Origin: CAYTBN01 sp964436045 | Lineage (GTDB): Bacteria > Myxococcota_A > UBA796 > UBA9615 > CAYRNR01 | Direction: 5' to 3' | Length of the DNA: 64,000 nucleotides | Assembly (NCBI GenBank): GCA_964436045.1 | Contig: CAYTBN010000023.1 | Location: forward strand, 1-64,000 | Part shown: piece by piece, positions 9,501 to 17,600 of the stretch | Numbering within the stretch: the first letter of the stretch is position 1 | Layout: each line of letters opens with the position of its first letter | Notes under the pieces: generated by a model | Told to the model about the DNA's origin: nothing | Database searches by the model: none | The model's input: only the letters and a program-made list of their open reading frames with translations | Made by a program: the position numbers and the translations under genes

Positions 9501-9582
9501 CCGCGCTGGGGGCCGCCGGAGCTTGTGACGAGCCGTCGAGCTCCGTCCAGGGCTGCCGCTCCATCGGTGTACGTCGCGTCAT
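6568..9582 (-). CDS. actB: Alternative complex III iron-sulphur/molybdopterin-like fusion subunit ActB
   Basis: A Tat-exported protein of 1004 residues. A twin-arginine signal (RRDFLKALGITGVVGLASC) is followed by the B1 domain, related to molybdopterin oxidoreductases (CTACSAACGLMV and GLCASGQ near residues 90-130). The B2 domain is a ferredoxin-like module with several Cys clusters (CTGCGACVVACQAENN, CAQCHDAPCETVCPV, CVGTRYCANNCPYKMRRFNW, CTFCVQRI, CQQTCPAGAIHFG). In this family B1 has lost the cofactor and B2 relays electrons to ActA and ActE. An Ala/Pro/Asp-rich linker lies around residues 540-570. The start at 9582 follows a triplicated spacer. Confidence 0.93.
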   Translation of the reverse strand: MTRRTPMERQPWTELDGSSQAPAAPSAVVEPPPEIPPTSMVRRDFLKALGITGVVGLASCQRLPVHEARPYLDTPDGIDPGVPVQYASTCTACSAACGLMVTTIDGRPIKLEGHPAHPLSQGGLCASGQADLRGLYDSGRLTHPTIDGAERGWEELDAIVIDQLSAVREAGKQVAVLTPALTSPAARAAVETFAAAHGGRRVQHELDPECPTARSEAYGVLDGHFGSPDLRLDRAELLVVLGADLLGAGPEPVADTRRYAEAKRKAQEHEGFRHLQVEGCLTLTGAAADERWLATASERRQIALALLERIAAREDGPDAVRIRRMLGDLPAPPVSEERIAELSEALHRHRGSSLVVSGDNDLGAQVAVALLNRLLGNEGNTLDLDRPTRVHGDSDADLVDLLAAVRSGEVGALIVVELDPVDQLPGGVELAAALAEIPLSVAITDRPTATAGACQIVAASHHGLECWGDARPRSDVLTLAQPTIQPLFDTRHPYENFLVWSEAPTTDYLQHLRGTWRDTFALEQAGFEDFWARSVATGAAVAEVPTPPPAAPAPDLAEAEDAPPEADAPDAGNLRWAAVEAALAATGAAGDGELEVDVIGEVGLRGGRRAHIPWLRELPDPLTRVSWTPVVRIAPDLAREMGVEDGDEIDIEASDNQLTLPVRIMPGQHPKVLGVPAGYGRQDGDLGRADRNGSLLTLLAGERWSQRGIAASARSTGGHEDLPLVQIHNVTEGRPTVHEVSRGDEALHHEHHGPIESLWPKQDPYKVRWEMVIDLDLCTGCGACVVACQAENNIPVVGPDEVRRFHDMSWLRIDRYFAGDPAQPDVLFEPMLCAQCHDAPCETVCPVLATVQGHDGINQQAYNRCVGTRYCANNCPYKMRRFNWLDYRETEPLEQMALNPNVVVRERGVMEKCTFCVQRIQAARIASRRDGEPEQMQVQTACQQTCPAGAIHFGNSTDPDGIVAQLKHSPRAFQVLPDLDVGPAVTYLARVRRRHGAADQGDHA

Positions 9583-9650
9583 CGGGCGTTCCTCATGGCC
9601 TAGTTCGGGCGTTCCTCATGGCCTAGTTCGGGCGTTCCTCATGGCCTAGT
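9583..9650 (-). repeat. Three tandem copies of a 23-bp ribosome-binding-site unit
   Basis: Three copies of a 23-base unit (the third lacks its last base) fill the space between the actA stop and the actB start. On the coding strand each copy carries ATGAGGAACGCCCG, with an AGGA ribosome-binding core. The copies create three tiny reading frames (MRNARTRP twice, then MRNAR), each ending in a TGA that overlaps the next ATG. The last overlaps the actB ATG. Confidence 0.9.
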
Positions 9651-10173
9651 GGTGACAGACCGAGCAGTCGGTGAGCCGGTTGATGGCGTCCGCGGGCACC
9701 CCGTCGTCACCGTCCACGGTCCCCTGGCGATGGCAGTCCAGGCACCAGCCCATGGTCAGGGACGACCACTGCTGCACCCGGCCCATGAACTCGACCGAGC
9801 CGTGGCACTCGAAACACTCGATCTCCGCGCTCACCACGTGGGCGCTGTGGTCGAAGAATGCGTGGTCCGGGAGCCGGTGTACCCGGATCCAGGCGATGGG
9901 CTCGTCGGAATCGATGGCCGTGCGGACCTTCACGACCTCCCCGGCGTCTTGCTTCACCTGCTCGTGGCAGTTCATGCACACTGTCGCTGGCGGGATCCCG
10001 GCGTACCGGCCCCGCTGTACTCCGAAGTGGCAGTACTGGCACGGGATCTCCGATGCGCCCGCGTGCACCGCGTGGGAGTAGGCGATGGGTTGCGTCGGCT
10101 CGTAGCCCTGGTTCGTCGGCTCGCAGCCGACGAGCAGCACCGGCCCCAACAGCAGCGCCGATCTGCTCAGCAT
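9646..10173 (-). CDS. actA: Alternative complex III pentahaem cytochrome c subunit ActA
   Basis: A secreted protein of 175 residues with five CxxCH motifs at about residues 45 (CQYCH), 66 (CMNCH), 120 (CFECH), 144 (CLDCH) and 170 (CSVCH). This is the haem count and spacing expected of ActA. The N-terminus MLSRSALLLGPVLLVGC is a lipoprotein signal with Cys17 as the likely lipid-attachment site; many ActA proteins instead have a membrane helix. It overlaps the end of narK by seven bases, which ties the act genes to the nar genes in one transcript. The larger open frame that includes it is a shadow of narK. Confidence 0.92.
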   Translation of the reverse strand: MLSRSALLLGPVLLVGCEPTNQGYEPTQPIAYSHAVHAGASEIPCQYCHFGVQRGRYAGIPPATVCMNCHEQVKQDAGEVVKVRTAIDSDEPIAWIRVHRLPDHAFFDHSAHVVSAEIECFECHGSVEFMGRVQQWSSLTMGWCLDCHRQGTVDGDDGVPADAINRLTDCSVCHH

Positions 10174-11780
10174 GGGGTCTCCGCGTTCTTGCGGGCGTAG
10201 AACCACCAGTTCACGACCAGGCAGCTCGCGTAGTAGACGGCGAAGCCGTACAGCGCGTACTCGGGGTGGCCTGCCTGGATCTGGGTCGCGAAGATCTTGG
10301 GGATCAGGAAGGCGCCGTACGCGGCGATGGCCGAGGTCCATCCCAGCACCGGGCCAGCCTGCGCCTTGGAGAAGATCATCGGGACCATGCGGAAGGTCGA
10401 GCCGTTGCCGATGCCGGTGGTGACGAACAGCAGCAGGAACAGACCCAGGAAGGGCCCGAAGTACTGCTCGGGGTGGGGTGAGCCGTTGGCCAGCGAGACG
10501 ACGTAGCCACAGCCGATGGTCGCCGCGACCATGATCCAGGTGTCCCACTGGGTGACCCGTGCCCCGCCGAGCTTGTCTGACAGCCAGCCCCCGACAGGTC
10601 GGATCAGGGCGCCGACCATCGCCCCGAGGAACGCGTATTTGAACGCATCGATGGCGTGGATGTTCTCGATCGCCTTGGGCAGGGTCTGGCCGTTCTCGTC
10701 CACCCGGACGTACCCGAACACGTCGGTGATCAGCTTGGGAAAGGCCGCCGAATAGCCGATGAACGATCCGAACGTCATGGTGTACAGCCAGGTCATGACC
10801 CAGGTGTGCTTGTTGCCGAAGATCTCGAACTGGTCCTGGAGGTTGGTCCGGATCGGCCGGGGGGTCAGGAACCGCATCAACGCCAGCGTCACGACCACGG
10901 CCACGACCAGCACCACGAAGATCTTCAGCAGCTCGGGGAACCCGCCCCACGGGGTCAACAGCAGCGCGATGCCGACCCCGGCGCCGACGAAGCCCAGCAT
11001 CTCCAGCCAGATGTACTTGCCCACCGCCAGGGGGGTGGGGCCGCACTTGTGCATCGGCAGGTTGTTCATCAGCAGGAAGGCCAGGATCGCCACCGTGGCC
11101 AGGATCGGCACCCAGATCAGTCCCGCGTTGTGCAGCCAGATGGACTTCTCGCCCAGCGGGAGGCTCTCGCCACCGAAGAGGCCGAAGGTGATGACCCACG
11201 GGATCAGGAACTGCATCACGCAGACGCCCAGGTTGCCCAGACCCGCGTTGAGCCCCAGGGACAGCCCCTGCATCCGCTTGGGGAAGAAGAAGCTGATGTT
11301 GGACATCGAGGACGCGAACGCGCCGCCGCCGACACCCGACAGCGCCGCCAGGACGACGAAGATCAGGAAGCTGGTGTCGGGGTTCTGAAGCGCGATCCCT
11401 GCCCCGAGGGAGGGCATGATCAGCAGCAACGTGGTCATGAACTTGGCGTTGCGGCCGCCACAGATGGCGATCATGAACGAGTTGGGGATGCGCAGCGTGG
11501 CCCCGGCCAGCCCGGCGACGGCGGGCAAGGTGTACAGCAGCGCCTGGTAATCCATGCCCGTCAGCGGCATGCCGTCGTTGCCGAACGAGAAGCCGAACAG
11601 GGTCGGGTCGCCATCGTGCAGCGATTGCATGCGCACGATGATCATTCCCCAGTACAGCCAGACCGCAAATCCCAGCAGCAGGTTGGGGATCGAGATCCAC
11701 AGGTTGCGCTGGGCGATCCGTTTGCCCTGGGCCTCCCAGAAGGTGGGATCCTCTACGTTCCATTGCTCGGGGGTCTTCAT
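10167..11780 (-). CDS. narK: Nitrate/nitrite transporter, NarK (NarK2-like)
   Basis: A major-facilitator transporter of 537 residues that would bring in nitrate and export nitrite. The N-terminus WNVEDPTFWEAQGKRIAQRN followed by LWISIPNLLLGFAVWLYWGM matches the proton-coupled or antiport NarK2/E. coli NarK type. RIPNSFMIAICGGRNAKF carries the conserved Arg and nitrate signature, and the second signature region is GFGVGGGAFASSMSNISFFFPK-like. The start at 11780 has GGAGG seven bases upstream; a longer frame reaching 11909 is out of register with the upstream ORF and unlikely. It overlaps the 38-codon ORF by four bases (ATGA). Confidence 0.92.
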   Translation of the reverse strand: MKTPEQWNVEDPTFWEAQGKRIAQRNLWISIPNLLLGFAVWLYWGMIIVRMQSLHDGDPTLFGFSFGNDGMPLTGMDYQALLYTLPAVAGLAGATLRIPNSFMIAICGGRNAKFMTTLLLIMPSLGAGIALQNPDTSFLIFVVLAALSGVGGGAFASSMSNISFFFPKRMQGLSLGLNAGLGNLGVCVMQFLIPWVITFGLFGGESLPLGEKSIWLHNAGLIWVPILATVAILAFLLMNNLPMHKCGPTPLAVGKYIWLEMLGFVGAGVGIALLLTPWGGFPELLKIFVVLVVAVVVTLALMRFLTPRPIRTNLQDQFEIFGNKHTWVMTWLYTMTFGSFIGYSAAFPKLITDVFGYVRVDENGQTLPKAIENIHAIDAFKYAFLGAMVGALIRPVGGWLSDKLGGARVTQWDTWIMVAATIGCGYVVSLANGSPHPEQYFGPFLGLFLLLFVTTGIGNGSTFRMVPMIFSKAQAGPVLGWTSAIAAYGAFLIPKIFATQIQAGHPEYALYGFAVYYASCLVVNWWFYARKNAETPC

Positions 11781-11893
11781 CCGCTTGCCTCCATGGCGTC
11801 GGGTTCGCGTGCCTCGGGCGACGCGGCCTCGGCCGGTTCGTGGTCTTCGGTGTTCATGGTCAGGACGCTGATCGCCTTGCCGCGTTCGCTCAT
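11777..11893 (-). CDS. 38-residue ORF between narI and narK, possible NarK1 remnant
   Basis: A tiny frame with its own GGGGAG ribosome-binding site encodes MSERGKAISVLTMNT followed by an acidic, Ala/Glu-rich tail, and ends in an ATGA overlap with narK. From memory, KAISVLTMNT resembles the residues just before the first membrane helix of NarK1-type transporters, which often precede or are fused to NarK2. The rest of such a protein is absent. The sequence fits either the stub left by an internal deletion of a narK1 gene or a short leader that couples translation to narK. No function is claimed. Confidence 0.6.
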   Translation of the reverse strand: MSERGKAISVLTMNTEDHEPAEAASPEAREPDAMEASG

Positions 11894-11915
11894 TGGATTT
11901 GCTCCCCACGCCGGT

Positions 11916-12614
11916 TCAGGACCGGCGGATCCCCTTCTCTGTCAGTCCCCTGCGGCGGTTCCAGATCACCTGTTGCAACGGACGCCACAGGTACGGCACC
12001 GGGGCCACCAGCGTGTGGACCAGTCTGGTGAAGCTGAAGCACACGGTGAGCGTGAACGCCCCCAGCACGTGAAGCCTGGCCGCCAGGGGCAGCTCGGCCA
12101 TGAGCGGGACCTCCGGCTGCAGCCGGACGATCGACCATAGATAGGGGACCACCGCGGCGGTGTACCAGGAGATCCCCCAGCGCAGACCGAGGGCGACCCA
12201 GATCCCGGTGACGACCTGGAACAGGAGCAGCGCGTACACGATCACGTCCCAGACGCTGGTCTGGCTCCGCAGCCGGGCGCTGGCGGCGCGTCGCACGATC
12301 AGGCCCACCATGCCGAACCCGAACAGCAGGGCGGCCGCGAGCGCGGCGGCCTCGAGCACGAACAGGCGTAACGGCGCCTCGTTCCAGAACATGATCTGGC
12401 GAGGGATCAGGAACCCCACCAGGTGCCCGAAGAACAGGAACAGGACGCCGAGGTGGAACGGCACCGACCCCCAGAACAACCGCCGGCTCTCCAGGAACTG
12501 CGACGACAGGCTCGAGTACGTGAACGGAGTCTTGACGTACCGCTGAATCGAGATCAGCAGGAAGATGGAGAACGCGACGTAGGGCAGCGCGCCGTAGAGC
12601 AGCACGTCAAGCAT
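11916..12614 (-). CDS. narI: Respiratory nitrate reductase gamma subunit NarI (cytochrome b)
   Basis: A five-helix membrane cytochrome b of 232 residues that oxidises quinol and passes electrons through two b haems to NarH. Haem ligands are visible as FHLGVLFLFFGHLVGF (two His on helix 2) and in LHVLGAFT plus RLVHTLVAP (two His on helix 5). The N-terminus LYGALPYVAFSIFLL and a C-terminus with WRPLQQVIW are family-like. It overlaps narJ by eight bases. Only 22 bases separate it from the next small ORF. Confidence 0.95.
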   Translation of the reverse strand: MLDVLLYGALPYVAFSIFLLISIQRYVKTPFTYSSLSSQFLESRRLFWGSVPFHLGVLFLFFGHLVGFLIPRQIMFWNEAPLRLFVLEAAALAAALLFGFGMVGLIVRRAASARLRSQTSVWDVIVYALLLFQVVTGIWVALGLRWGISWYTAAVVPYLWSIVRLQPEVPLMAELPLAARLHVLGAFTLTVCFSFTRLVHTLVAPVPYLWRPLQQVIWNRRRGLTEKGIRRS

Positions 12615-13179
12615 GGGATTCCGCCTCCTCGCCGGCCGGTGTGACGGGACGCGAGGCGGGCCCGCGGCCCAGCTCGTCGGCGAGCACCGCCGGGAGTGCC
12701 TCGATGACCTTGCGCCAGGGATTGAGCGACTCGGAGAGGATCTCGTTCATCTTGCCCAGGGCGGGCCGGACGGCGAGATCGTGCAGGGTTCGGCAGGACG
12801 CGTCGTCCTCGAGCCGCGACAGCAGCAACAGCACCGTGGTCAGGTGATCCGGGAGACCCGAGGGCCGCTCCAGACCGGCCAGGCGCAGCTCCTGGTGCAG
12901 CCCCGCCAGCAGCAGGTTGCGCTTGAAGTTCTCGCCGAACAGGTGGTGGCCCAGCTGCAGTGAGCACACGGGGTTGAGGTCGAACAAGACGGTGTACCAT
13001 TCCTCCGCCTCACCGGTGCGCGCCCCCTCCAGCCAGCCCGCCAGGAGGTCCAGCGCGTCGGCCATGTCCGGGTGGTCGGCGCGGAGCCGCCACGCGTCCT
13101 CCCGGGCCCGCCCGGCAGCCCCCTCGAAGGGGTACTCCAGGTTGCGCGCGATGATCTCGAGGTTCGTCCGCTCACGCAT
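12607..13179 (-). CDS. narJ: Nitrate reductase assembly chaperone NarJ
   Basis: A TorD-like chaperone of 190 residues needed to insert the molybdenum cofactor into NarG and to dock NarGH on NarI. The blocks WYTVLFDLNPVCSLQLGHHLFGE and LPDHLTTVLLLLSRLED are typical of the NarJ/NarW family (the usual motif is YVxxFD). It starts three bases after narH ends and overlaps narI. Confidence 0.93.
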   Translation of the reverse strand: MRERTNLEIIARNLEYPFEGAAGRAREDAWRLRADHPDMADALDLLAGWLEGARTGEAEEWYTVLFDLNPVCSLQLGHHLFGENFKRNLLLAGLHQELRLAGLERPSGLPDHLTTVLLLLSRLEDDASCRTLHDLAVRPALGKMNEILSESLNPWRKVIEALPAVLADELGRGPASRPVTPAGEEAESHA

Positions 13180-13182
13180 CGC

Positions 13183-14673
13183 TCAGGCCCCCCGCTCTGG
13201 CGGCTCGCGGAATCCGATGCCGAGGGCGCCCTGGGCGATCTCGGGTTCGCCGAGCTGCTCCATGGCCATCTCGCGGTGCATCGGCGGGATCACGAACCGG
13301 TCCTTGTGTGGCGCGATCGAGACCATGTGGGCGATCGCGTCGGCCTCCTCGGAAGAGCAGTCGGCCGCCGCCAGGATCTGGCCGATCTGTGCTTCGTCCT
13401 GGTCGCCGACGGTGACGTTGCGGCGGTGGTGGCGAACGGCCAGTTGCTTGCGCAGCGCGTACTTCACCGGAGCCTGGTTGCCGGCGCCGAACAGGCTGGC
13501 CATGTAGCGCATCGGAAGCCGATAGCGGTCCAGCGAGCCCAGGAACTCGTCGATGGAGGTGTCGTACATCTCTCCGTCGATATCAGCCATCACCGGGAGG
13601 AGCGGTGGCACGTAGAACAGGTTGGGCAAGGTCCGCTGTTCGGCGTGTAGCGGAAGCGCCAGGCCCCACTTGGCGACGAAGGGATGGATCGGCGAGCGCT
13701 GCGCGGACTCGAGGACCTCTTCTTCCATCCCGCCCTCGCGCGCCGCCGCGATCACATCGGGGTTGTTCGGATCGAGGATCAGGTCGCGCTGGGCCTGGAC
13801 CAGGTCGTTGCGGTCGGCGGCCACCGCAGCCGGGATACGCTCCGCGTCGTACAGCAGCAGTCCCTGGTAGCGGATTCGCCCGACGCAGGAGTGGAAACAG
13901 GCCGACGGCTGCCCCGTCTCCAGCCGCGGGTAACACAGGATGCACTTCTCGCCCTTGCCGGTAGACCAGTTGAAGTAGGTCTTCTTGTACGGGCACGCGC
14001 TGACGCAGAAGCGCCATGCGCGACAGCGTTTCTGGTTGAGCAGCACGATCCCGTCCTCGCCGCGCTTGTACAGGGCGCCGGACGGACAGCCGGCCACGCA
14101 GGCCGGGTGCAGGCAGTGGTTGCAGATCCGCGGGATGTAGAACATCGCGAGGCGCTCGAGTTCGAACAGCGCCCGGCGTTCCGCCTCCGTGACCTGCTCC
14201 AGGTTCGGGTCGTTGGCGGCGTGGATCTCCGAGCCCCCCAGGTCGTCGTCCCAGTTGGGGCCGGCTTTGATCTCCATCGGTTCGCCGGTGATCATCGAGA
14301 TCGGCTGAGCCGTCGGTTGGTCAGCGCCCTCGGGGGCATCGAACAGGTCCTGGTACGCGAAGGTGAACGGCTCGTAGTAGTCGTCGATGGTCGGCAAGTT
14401 GGGGTTGTGGAAGACGGTCAGGGCGCCGCGGACCTTGCCCACGGCCCGCAACTTGGGTTGCGAGCCCTGCTTCTCGAATCCGCCCTTGTACCTTTCCTGG
14501 TCCTCCCACGCGGTGGGGTAACCGGTCCCCGGCTTGGTCTCGACGTTGTTCCACCACATGTACTCGGCGCCGCGGCGGTCGGTCCAGACGTTCTTGCAGG
14601 CGATGCTGCAGGTGTGGCAGCCGATGCATTTGTCGAGGTGGAACACCATCGAGACCTGGGCGCGAACGTCCAT
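13183..14673 (-). CDS. narH: Respiratory nitrate reductase beta subunit NarH
   Basis: An iron-sulphur electron-transfer subunit of 496 residues. It has the four Cys clusters of NarH: CIGCHTCSIACKNVW near the N-terminus, CNHCLHPACVAGCPSGA, CRAWRFCVSACPYKKTYFNW, and CILCYPRLETGQPSACFHSC. The Trp in CRAWRFC is the residue that replaces a Cys and gives the 3Fe-4S centre in NarH. It has an ACAGGAGATC ribosome-binding site and lies 15 bases after narG. It acts with NarG at the membrane surface. Confidence 0.96.
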   Translation of the reverse strand: MDVRAQVSMVFHLDKCIGCHTCSIACKNVWTDRRGAEYMWWNNVETKPGTGYPTAWEDQERYKGGFEKQGSQPKLRAVGKVRGALTVFHNPNLPTIDDYYEPFTFAYQDLFDAPEGADQPTAQPISMITGEPMEIKAGPNWDDDLGGSEIHAANDPNLEQVTEAERRALFELERLAMFYIPRICNHCLHPACVAGCPSGALYKRGEDGIVLLNQKRCRAWRFCVSACPYKKTYFNWSTGKGEKCILCYPRLETGQPSACFHSCVGRIRYQGLLLYDAERIPAAVAADRNDLVQAQRDLILDPNNPDVIAAAREGGMEEEVLESAQRSPIHPFVAKWGLALPLHAEQRTLPNLFYVPPLLPVMADIDGEMYDTSIDEFLGSLDRYRLPMRYMASLFGAGNQAPVKYALRKQLAVRHHRRNVTVGDQDEAQIGQILAAADCSSEEADAIAHMVSIAPHKDRFVIPPMHREMAMEQLGEPEIAQGALGIGFREPPERGA

Positions 14674-14688
14674 CTGCGATCTCCTGTC

Positions 14689-17600
14689 TCAGAACTCCGG
14701 CCGGTCCAGGCGTCGAATGCGGATCTGCGTGTCGCGGTTGACGCCGGTGGGGCCCCAGTAGTTGAAGTGGTAGGTGAACTGTCCGTAGCCGCCGACCATC
14801 AGCACCGGCTTGAGGCGGGTGCGGGTCAGGCTGTTGTGGCCACCCGCCCGCCGGTCGCCCCGCAACGGGGAGAGGGGAACGCCGAGGGTGCGCTCGGGCG
14901 CGTGATAGAGGATGCACACCCCGCGCGGGATGCGCGCGCTGACCACCGCCCGGGTGCAGACCACCCCATGGTCGTTGTGGGCCTCCACCCAGTCGTTGTC
15001 CGCCACCCCGATCGACCTGGCGTCGTCGGGATTCATCCACATCGGCTCGATGCCGCGGGACAGCGTGAGCATCCGGTGGTTGTCCGAGTAGGTGGAGTGG
15101 ATGTGCCACTTGCCGTGGGGGGTGAGGTAGTTGAGCGCGATGCCGTCGTCCGGGCTCGCCAGCAGGTCGCCGTAGTCGGCGGGGCGCGGCTCCGGCTTGT
15201 AGGTCGGCAGGTGCTCGCCGAAGTCGAGGTACCCCTGGTGGTCCAGGTAGAACTGCTGTCGCCCGGTCAGGGTCCGCCACGGGATGAGTCGATCGACCTG
15301 GGACGTGAACGCGGAGTAGGCGCGGCCATTGTCGAGCAGTCCCGACCAGCACGGGCTGTTCAGCAAGCGTCGGGGCTGGGCTTGCAGCTCCTCGTAGGTG
15401 GTCCGCTGGAACCGTGCCCCCTCGGCCAGATCCGTCAGCTTCAGACCCGTCTTGCGCTCGAGGAACTGGTACCCCTTGTAGGACACCTCCCCGTTGGTCT
15501 CCGGGGCCATGTGCAGGATCACGTCGGAAGCGTGTTCCGCCTCCCGCAGGGATGGGTACTCGACTCCGTCGACGGTGACCGTGTCGCGTTCGGCCAGTAG
15601 CTGGTCGTACTGCTCTTCCACGTCCAGCTGGATACCGTGGGCCCCGATACCCGCGCGGGCCCCCCGCCCCAGGGCGATGAAGTGGTGGAACAGACGCCGG
15701 TAGTCCCGCCGGACGACCTTGAGGTTGGGCATCGTCTTGCCCGGGATGGCCTCGGTCTCGCCGTGGATCCACTCCTGGATCGAGGTCTGGGCCATTTCCG
15801 CCGGGGTGTCGTGGGCCAGCGGGGCCATCACCAGCTCCTCCACCGGCTCGGGGAAATGTCGGAACGACATCTCGGCCGTGCGCGCTGCGAGGGCGCGGAA
15901 CTGGTCCCAGTCGGAGCGGGCCTCCCACGACGGCGGCACGGCTTCGCCCAGGGGGTGGAGGAAGCTGTGCAGGTCCGTGGAGTTGAGGTCGGCCTTCTCG
16001 TACCAGTGGGCCGCAGGCAGGATGATGTCGGAGTAGAGCGCCGACGTGTCCATGCGGAAGTTCAGGTCGACGACCAGGTCCATCTTGCCCCGGGGGGCCT
16101 CGCGCCACTTCACCTCCTTGACCGAATCCTGGGCGCGTTCCTCGGCGATGGCGTTGTCGTGGGTCCCGAGGTAGTGCCGGAGGAAGTACTCGTGCCCCTT
16201 GGCGCTGGACATCAGGGCGTTGCCCCGCCAGATGTACAGGATCCGGGGCCAGTTCTCGGGCGCGTCGGGATCGGTGACGGAGAAGGTCAGGTCCCCCGAC
16301 TTGAGCTGCTCCACGACATGGTCCACGACCTGCTCGTCGGTCTCGGCGCCCGCCGCGCGGGCGTCGCGCACCACATCGATGCTGTTGCGGTCGAACTGGG
16401 GATAGAAGGGCAGCCAGCCGTTGCGCACGGCCTTGACCTGCAGGTCGATGGTGTGTCCCTGGGCCAGCGACGCGTCCCCGGGTACCGGGTGGTAGTCGGT
16501 GAACTCCCCTTCGTAGCGCCACTGGTCACAGTGGACGTAGTGCCACGATGGGGCGTTCTGCAGCCGCGGCGGAGCCAGCCAGTCCTTGGCGAAGGCGATG
16601 GTCGACCAGGGGGCCACCGGAGCCAGCTTTTCCTGGCCCACGTAGTGGTTGAGACCGCCACCGTTCTTGCCGACGCAGCCGGTCAGCATCAAGGCGACGA
16701 TGCCGGAACGATAGATGAGGTTGTTGTGGTACCAGTGGTTGATGCCCGCGCCGATGATGATGCTGCACTTGCCGTCGGTCTTCTCGGCCGTCCGGGCCCA
16801 CTCCCGGGCAAAGCCGATCACGGTCTTGCGGTCGATGCCCGACCAGCGCTCCTGCCAGGCGGGGGTGTACGAGAGATCCGGGTCGTCGTAGTCCGCCGGG
16901 TACTCCCCGGCCAGCTCGCGGCCAACACCGTACCGGGCCATCAGCAGGTCGAACGCGGTGGTGACCAGGACCTGCTCGCCGTTGGCCTTGGTGACGCGCA
17001 TGGCGGGCACGCCGCGGAGGGAGATCCGTGAGGAGTCGTACTCCTCGAACTCCACCAGCGGGACCTCTTCCTCCCGGCCGAGCAGGGACAGCAGGGGGCG
17101 GACCGGGCTCCCGGAGCTCGCCTCCTCGAGCTTGAGGTTCCAGTCTCCGCCCTCGCTCGCCCAGCGATGGCCTACCGCGCCGCCGAGCATGCGCAGCTCC
17201 CCGCTGAGCTCGTCGAGGACCACGAATTTCCACTCCGGGTGCTCGGTCTCGGTGTAGCGGTCCACCTCACCGGCTCGCAGCAGCTGACCGGCGCGCACGC
17301 CCCTGGGCGTCGGCTCGAGCTCCACCAGCAAGGAGGCGTCGGTGTATTGGCGGACGTACTCCTCGAAGGCTGGCGTGCTGCACTCGGCGTAGAACTCCGT
17401 GAGGATCACGTGGCTGACAGCCATCCAGAACGCGCCGTCCTGGCCGGCGTTGATCGGGATCCACTGGTCGGCGAACTTGCTGACCTGGCTGAAGTCCGGC
17501 GACACGACGACCAGCTTGGTGCCGTTCTGGCGTGCCTCGGAGAGGAAGTGGCAGTCCGGGGTGCGGGTCATGTTGGGATTGGATCCCATGACCGCGATCA

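Noticed and set aside
9646..11763. A 705-residue minus-strand frame read as one protein.
   Set aside because: Its first part is out-of-frame narK; only the last 175 residues (ActA) are a real gene, with its own start at 10173.
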